Positions 10,316 to 13,732 of a stretch of 13,732 nt of DNA are shown here, one piece after another (position 1 is the first letter of the stretch; every line of letters starts with the position of its first letter). The notes beneath the pieces are model-generated. The model did not search any database. It was not told the origin of the DNA and worked only from the letters and a program-made list of their open reading frames with translations. Origin of the DNA: a bacterium. Lineage in GTDB: Bacteria > Gemmatimonadota > Gemmatimonadetes > Gemmatimonadales > Gemmatimonadaceae. The position numbers were made by a program, and so were the translations under genes. The stretch lies in the NCBI GenBank assembly GCA_021802745.1, contig JAJZRK010000075.1, positions 1-13,732 on the forward strand. Direction: 5' to 3'.

Positions 10316-11676
10316 TATCGCTTGAGGTCAATGGGGGGTTGCGTGGGATACTGTCCTGAGAAGCAGGCATGGCAGAAGCCGCCCGGACCACCGGGAACTG
10401 CCGCGAGCATGCCTTCGAGCGAGAGGTAGCCGAGCGAGTCCACGCCGATGGCGCGGCCCACCTCCTCAATCGTCATGTTGGCCGCGATCAGCTGCTCGCG
10501 CTCCGGCGTGTCAATGCCGTAGTAGCACGGACCGGTGATCGGCGGCGACGAGACGCGCATGTGCACCTCGCGCGCCCCGGCGCCGCGAAGCAGCGCGACG
10601 AGGCCCCGCGTCGTGGTGCCGCGGACAATCGAGTCGTCCACCATCACCACGCTGCGCCCCTCGAGCACTTCGCGCACGGCGTTGTACTTCACCTTGACCT
10701 TGGCATCGCGCCCCGCCTGCGTCGGCTGGATGAACGTGCGCCCGACGTAGTGGTTGCGAATGAGCGCGTGCTCGAGCTGAAGGCCGGACTTTTCGGCGTA
10801 GCCGAGTGCCGCGGCATTGGAGGAGTCGGGGACGGCAAAGACGATCTCGGCGCCCGGTGCGGGCTGTTCGGTGGCCAGCTGACGACCGAGCGCGCGCCGC
10901 GCCCGGTCCACCGAGCCGCCAAAGACCTGGCTGTCCGGGCGCGCGAAGTAGATGTACTCGAACACACAGCGATGGAGGGTGGGCGAGGCAGGGCCCGGCA
11001 TGGTGCGCATGCCGTGCGCATCAATGGCCACGATCTCTCCCGCCGCCACGTCGCTCACGTAGGTGGCCCCCACGATATCGAGGGCGCACGTCTCCGAGGC
11101 GAACACCCACGCATCGCCCAGCCGGCCGATCGCCAGCGGACGCCAGCCGTGGGGGTCGCGCGCCGCGAGGAGCGTCGTGCCGATGACGACCACCAGCGAG
11201 AACGCCCCCTCCACGCCGGCCAGCGCGTCGGCCAGCTGCTCCTCGGGCTTCACGGCGCGCGACTTGGCGATGCGGTGGACGATGATCTCGCTGTCCATGG
11301 TGGACGCGAAGATGGATCCCTCCGCCTCGAGGGCGCCGCGCAGCTCCACCGCGTTGGTGAGGTTGCCGTTGTGCGCCAGGGCGATGTGTCCGCCCCGGAA
11401 GCGCACGAAGACGGGCTGCGCATTGTCAATGGTGCTCGTGCCCGCCGTGGAGTAGCGGGTGTGTCCAATGGCCGTGGGGCCGCGCAGCAACGCGATGCGC
11501 TCCTCCTCGAAGCCGTCGGACACGAGCCCCATCTTTCGCACCGTCTGCGCCGTGCCGTCCTCGGCGACCGACACGATGCCGGCCGATTCCTGCCCGCGGT
11601 GCTGCAGCGAGTACAGGCCAAGGTGCGTGATGCGTGCCGCGTCCGGCGTGCCGTAAATGCCAAAGATGCCGCACAT
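10300..11676 (-). CDS. purF: Amidophosphoribosyltransferase (glutamine PRPP amidotransferase)
   Basis: This is a 458-residue enzyme for the first committed step of purine synthesis: PRPP + glutamine to phosphoribosylamine. It starts MCGIFGIYG, so removal of Met leaves Cys2 as the N-terminal glutaminase nucleophile. LYSLQHRGQESAGI (21-34), GHTRYSTAG (71-79) and HNGNLTN (102-108) are class II amidotransferase motifs. VVMVDDSIVRGTTT (343-356) is the PRPP loop. Cys237, Cys384, Cys435 and Cys438 (in CVFEYIYFARPDS, GPCYYGID and FCHACF) occupy the places of the four [4Fe-4S] ligands of the Bacillus subtilis enzyme. Unlike that enzyme there is no propeptide. ATG 11676 overlaps the purL stop by one base (TGATG), and GGAGGG (11685-11690) lies 8 nt upstream, which shows tight translational coupling. 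The frame is open for another 118 codons upstream, but that stretch is an Arg/Ala-rich shadow of purL. Confidence 0.98.
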   Translation of the reverse strand: MCGIFGIYGTPDAARITHLGLYSLQHRGQESAGIVSVAEDGTAQTVRKMGLVSDGFEEERIALLRGPTAIGHTRYSTAGTSTIDNAQPVFVRFRGGHIALAHNGNLTNAVELRGALEAEGSIFASTMDSEIIVHRIAKSRAVKPEEQLADALAGVEGAFSLVVVIGTTLLAARDPHGWRPLAIGRLGDAWVFASETCALDIVGATYVSDVAAGEIVAIDAHGMRTMPGPASPTLHRCVFEYIYFARPDSQVFGGSVDRARRALGRQLATEQPAPGAEIVFAVPDSSNAAALGYAEKSGLQLEHALIRNHYVGRTFIQPTQAGRDAKVKVKYNAVREVLEGRSVVMVDDSIVRGTTTRGLVALLRGAGAREVHMRVSSPPITGPCYYGIDTPEREQLIAANMTIEEVGRAIGVDSLGYLSLEGMLAAVPGGPGGFCHACFSGQYPTQPPIDLKRYRSGV

Positions 11677-13732
11677 CAGCGGGTCCCTCCGGCCAGCGCG
11701 GGGTCCTGCTCCACAATCTCGGCGGCGGCGCGCTGCATCGCGCGCGGCAGCGCGCCGTGGAACGCGTCGGACAGTCGCGCCGTCACGGCGCGCATGGTTC
11801 GCGCGCCGACCGTGACCACCAGCCCAGCGCTGGCGCTGCGCACGGTGCCGATGACGGCGGCCGGCACTCCGTGCGACGCGGCCACGGCGAGTACCGCCGG
11901 CGCATCGGCCGTGGACACGACGACGCGACCCTGCGCCTCGCCGAACAGCAGGGCGCGCAGCGGCAGTGACGCCCACGCCGACAGGTCCACCTGCGCGCCG
12001 AGCGGCGTCGCCTCGCGCGACACGCAGCACTCGGCGAGTGCCACGGCGAGGCCGCCCTCGGAGCAGTCGTGGGCGGACGCCACATGGCCCCCGCCGATCG
12101 CCTCGAGGAGCGCATCAATGAGCCGCTTCTCGGCGTCGAGGTCGCAGGCCGGCGGCGCGCCGGCCACCACGCCGTGGATCCAGGCGAGGTATTCGCTGCC
12201 GCCCAGTTCCGACGTATTGTCGCCGAGCAGCACGATTGCGTGCCCTTCCTTCTGGAACGGCGCGCGCGTCGCGTGCCGCACGTCGTCCATGAGCCCGACC
12301 ATGCCGATGGTCGGGGTGGGATAGACCGCGCCCTGCGGGTTCTCGTTGTAGAGCGAGACATTGCCGCCCGTCACCGGCGTGCCCAGCGCGCGGCACGCAT
12401 CTCCCATGCCGTATACCGCTTCGCGGAACTGGAAGAAGACCTCGGGCTTCTTGGGATTGCCGAAGTTGAGGCAATTCGTGATCGCCATTGGCCGCGCGCC
12501 GGTGCAGGCCACGTTGCGCGCCGATTCGGCGACGGCAATGCGGCCACCGACGCGCGGATCGAGGTAGACGTAGCGTCCGTTGCAGTCGGTCTTGAGCGCG
12601 ATGGCCTTGCGCGTGCCGCGAATGCGGATCACCGCCGCATCGCCGTCGCCCGGCCCCATGACCGTGTTCGTGCGCACGGTCGAGTCGTACTGGGTGGTGA
12701 TCCAGCGCTTGGAGGCGATGGTCGGCGACTCGAGCAGACGCTCCAGCGTCCACACGGGATCGGCTTCCTCGGGCTTCTCCGGCGTCCGGTGCACATCCCG
12801 CGCGCGGCGGGCCACCGCCGCCTCCGACTCGCGCGCCTCGGGATGATAGAAGGGGCAATCGGTCACGAGGCGCGTGCCGGGGAACTCGGCCACGATCTGG
12901 TCGCCTTCCATCACGCGATAGACAGGCTCGGCAATGACCTCGCCGATCACCTCGGCGGTGAGGTCCCACTTGGCCAGGATCTTCTTGACCTCGTCCTCGT
13001 GTCCCTTGAGCGCCACGACGAGCATCCGCTCCTGCGACTCGCTGAGCAGGATCTCGTACGGCGTCATCCCCTGTTCGCGCTGCGGCACCTTGCGGGTGTC
13101 AATGACCACGCCGACATCGCCGCGTTCCGCCATCTCGGCGGAGGACGAGGTGAGCCCGGCGGCGCCCATGTCCTGAATCGCGACGATGTGGCCGCTCGTG
13201 ATCAGCTCCAGCGACGCCTCGAGCAGCAGTTTCTCGGTGAACGGGTCGCCCACCTGCACGCGCGGGCGCTTGGCCTCGTTCTCGGCGCTCAGGTCCTCCG
13301 ACGCGAACGACGCCCCGTGGATTCCGTCGCGTCCCGTCCGGGCGCCGACGGCGATGATCGGATTGCCGACGCCCTCGGCCTTCGCGCGCATCAGGTCCTG
13401 CTCGCGCAGGATGCCGACGCACATGGCGTTGACGAGCGGGTTCCCCTCGTACGCGGCGTCGAACATGACGTCGCCGGCCACCGTCGGGATGCCCACGCAG
13501 TTGCCATAGTCGCCGATGCCCTTGACCACGCCGCCCACCAGATAGCGCACGCGCGGCGTCTCCAGCGACCCGAAGCGCAGCGAGTTGAGCATGGCGATGG
13601 GGCGCGCGCCCATGGTAAAGACGTCGCGCAGGATGCCGCCCACGCCGGTCGCCGCGCCCTGATAGGGCTCGACGGCCGACGGATGGTTGTGCGACTCGAT
13701 CTTGAAGGCCACGGCGAGCCCGTCAGATCGGA
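11676..13732 (-). CDS. purL: Phosphoribosylformylglycinamidine synthase subunit II, 5' end cut by the window edge
   Basis: About 684 residues are present from the right edge to TGA at 11676. PurL is the ATP-dependent FGAR to FGAM synthetase subunit of the PurSLQ complex. The fragment opens with [20 protein letters not shown] and [20 protein letters not shown], the conserved ATP/Mg-binding first half. [48 protein letters not shown] and [17 protein letters not shown] follow. The pseudo-duplicated second half has [49 protein letters not shown] and [14 protein letters not shown]. The missing start is probably about 50-80 codons, since small PurL is near 740 residues and there is no fused PurQ glutaminase. 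PurS and PurQ are therefore expected from other genes, probably just upstream of the edge. The last eight bases (13725-13732) are probably adapter, so the codons read as Arg-Ser before DGLAV should not be trusted. Confidence 0.97.
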   Translation of the reverse strand, partial: RSDGLAVAFKIESHNHPSAVEPYQGAATGVGGILRDVFTMGARPIAMLNSLRFGSLETPRVRYLVGGVVKGIGDYGNCVGIPTVAGDVMFDAAYEGNPLVNAMCVGILREQDLMRAKAEGVGNPIIAVGARTGRDGIHGASFASEDLSAENEAKRPRVQVGDPFTEKLLLEASLELITSGHIVAIQDMGAAGLTSSSAEMAERGDVGVVIDTRKVPQREQGMTPYEILLSESQERMLVVALKGHEDEVKKILAKWDLTAEVIGEVIAEPVYRVMEGDQIVAEFPGTRLVTDCPFYHPEARESEAAVARRARDVHRTPEKPEEADPVWTLERLLESPTIASKRWITTQYDSTVRTNTVMGPGDGDAAVIRIRGTRKAIALKTDCNGRYVYLDPRVGGRIAVAESARNVACTGARPMAITNCLNFGNPKKPEVFFQFREAVYGMGDACRALGTPVTGGNVSLYNENPQGAVYPTPTIGMVGLMDDVRHATRAPFQKEGHAIVLLGDNTSELGGSEYLAWIHGVVAGAPPACDLDAEKRLIDALLEAIGGGHVASAHDCSEGGLAVALAECCVSREATPLGAQVDLSAWASLPLRALLFGEAQGRVVVSTADAPAVLAVAASHGVPAAVIGTVRSASAGLVVTVGARTMRAVTARLSDAFHGALPRAMQRAAAEIVEQDPALAGGTR
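13725..13732. other. Probable residual Illumina adapter at the contig end
   Basis: The window ends AGATCGGA, identical to the first eight bases of the Illumina adapter AGATCGGAAGAGC. Read on the minus strand it is TCCGATCT directly followed by the insert, exactly the ligation junction expected. In the purL frame it replaces the Gly expected before Asp-Gly-Leu-Ala with Arg-Ser. Confidence 0.75.

Noticed and set aside
11677..12030. Upstream extension of purF by 118 codons
   Set aside because: The added sequence is Arg/Ala-rich antisense-style shadow of purL coding DNA; the true start has Cys at position 2, a Shine-Dalgarno and a TGATG overlap.

Overview
The window is 13.7 kb of high-GC bacterial DNA with compact gene spacing. 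It is probably from Gemmatimonadota or a similar GC-rich soil or sediment lineage. That is an inference from three things: the large secreted VPS10/BNR-repeat protein, the overall codon style, and the mix of genes. There is no rRNA marker to settle it. Both edges fall inside genes. The last eight bases match the start of the standard Illumina adapter, so the right edge is probably the physical end of an assembled contig.

Left part (1-3956). A leftward pair encodes a 67-aa two-helix DUF350 membrane protein and, 5 nt downstream, the N-terminus of an exported SLT-type lytic transglycosylase. The transglycosylase signal peptide is built from a 15-bp tandem repeat. A 183-bp divergent gap (527-709) separates this pair from a rightward gene for a 1063-aa exported protein. 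That protein carries eleven Asp-box (BNR) motifs of the sortilin/VPS10-like beta-propeller class. The gene ends at a perfect 17-bp stem-loop terminator.

Middle and right part (3986-13732). Everything here reads leftward. The order of transcription is purL (5'-truncated by the edge), purF (overlapping purL in TGATG), ppdK (36 nt on) and a 1016-aa AAA/TPR/LuxR-HTH (LAL-type) regulator 8 nt after ppdK. osmC, a peroxiredoxin-like hydroperoxide reductase, lies 126 nt further on as a probably separate unit. PurL and PurF catalyse steps 4 and 1 of de novo IMP synthesis. PPDK interconverts pyruvate, ATP and Pi with PEP, AMP and PPi. The spacing suggests that purine synthesis, PEP/ATP/PPi balance and a large ATP-binding regulator share one transcript, though hairpins between purF and ppdK may uncouple them.

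No CRISPR array, mobile element, tRNA, rRNA or defence system is visible, and no stretch over 300 bases lacks a gene. Most genes are well-known families. The unusual points are a repeat-built signal peptide, a 24-bp perfect palindrome at a ppdK domain boundary, an Fe-S-type PurF with no propeptide, the ppdK-regulator linkage and the adapter remnant.
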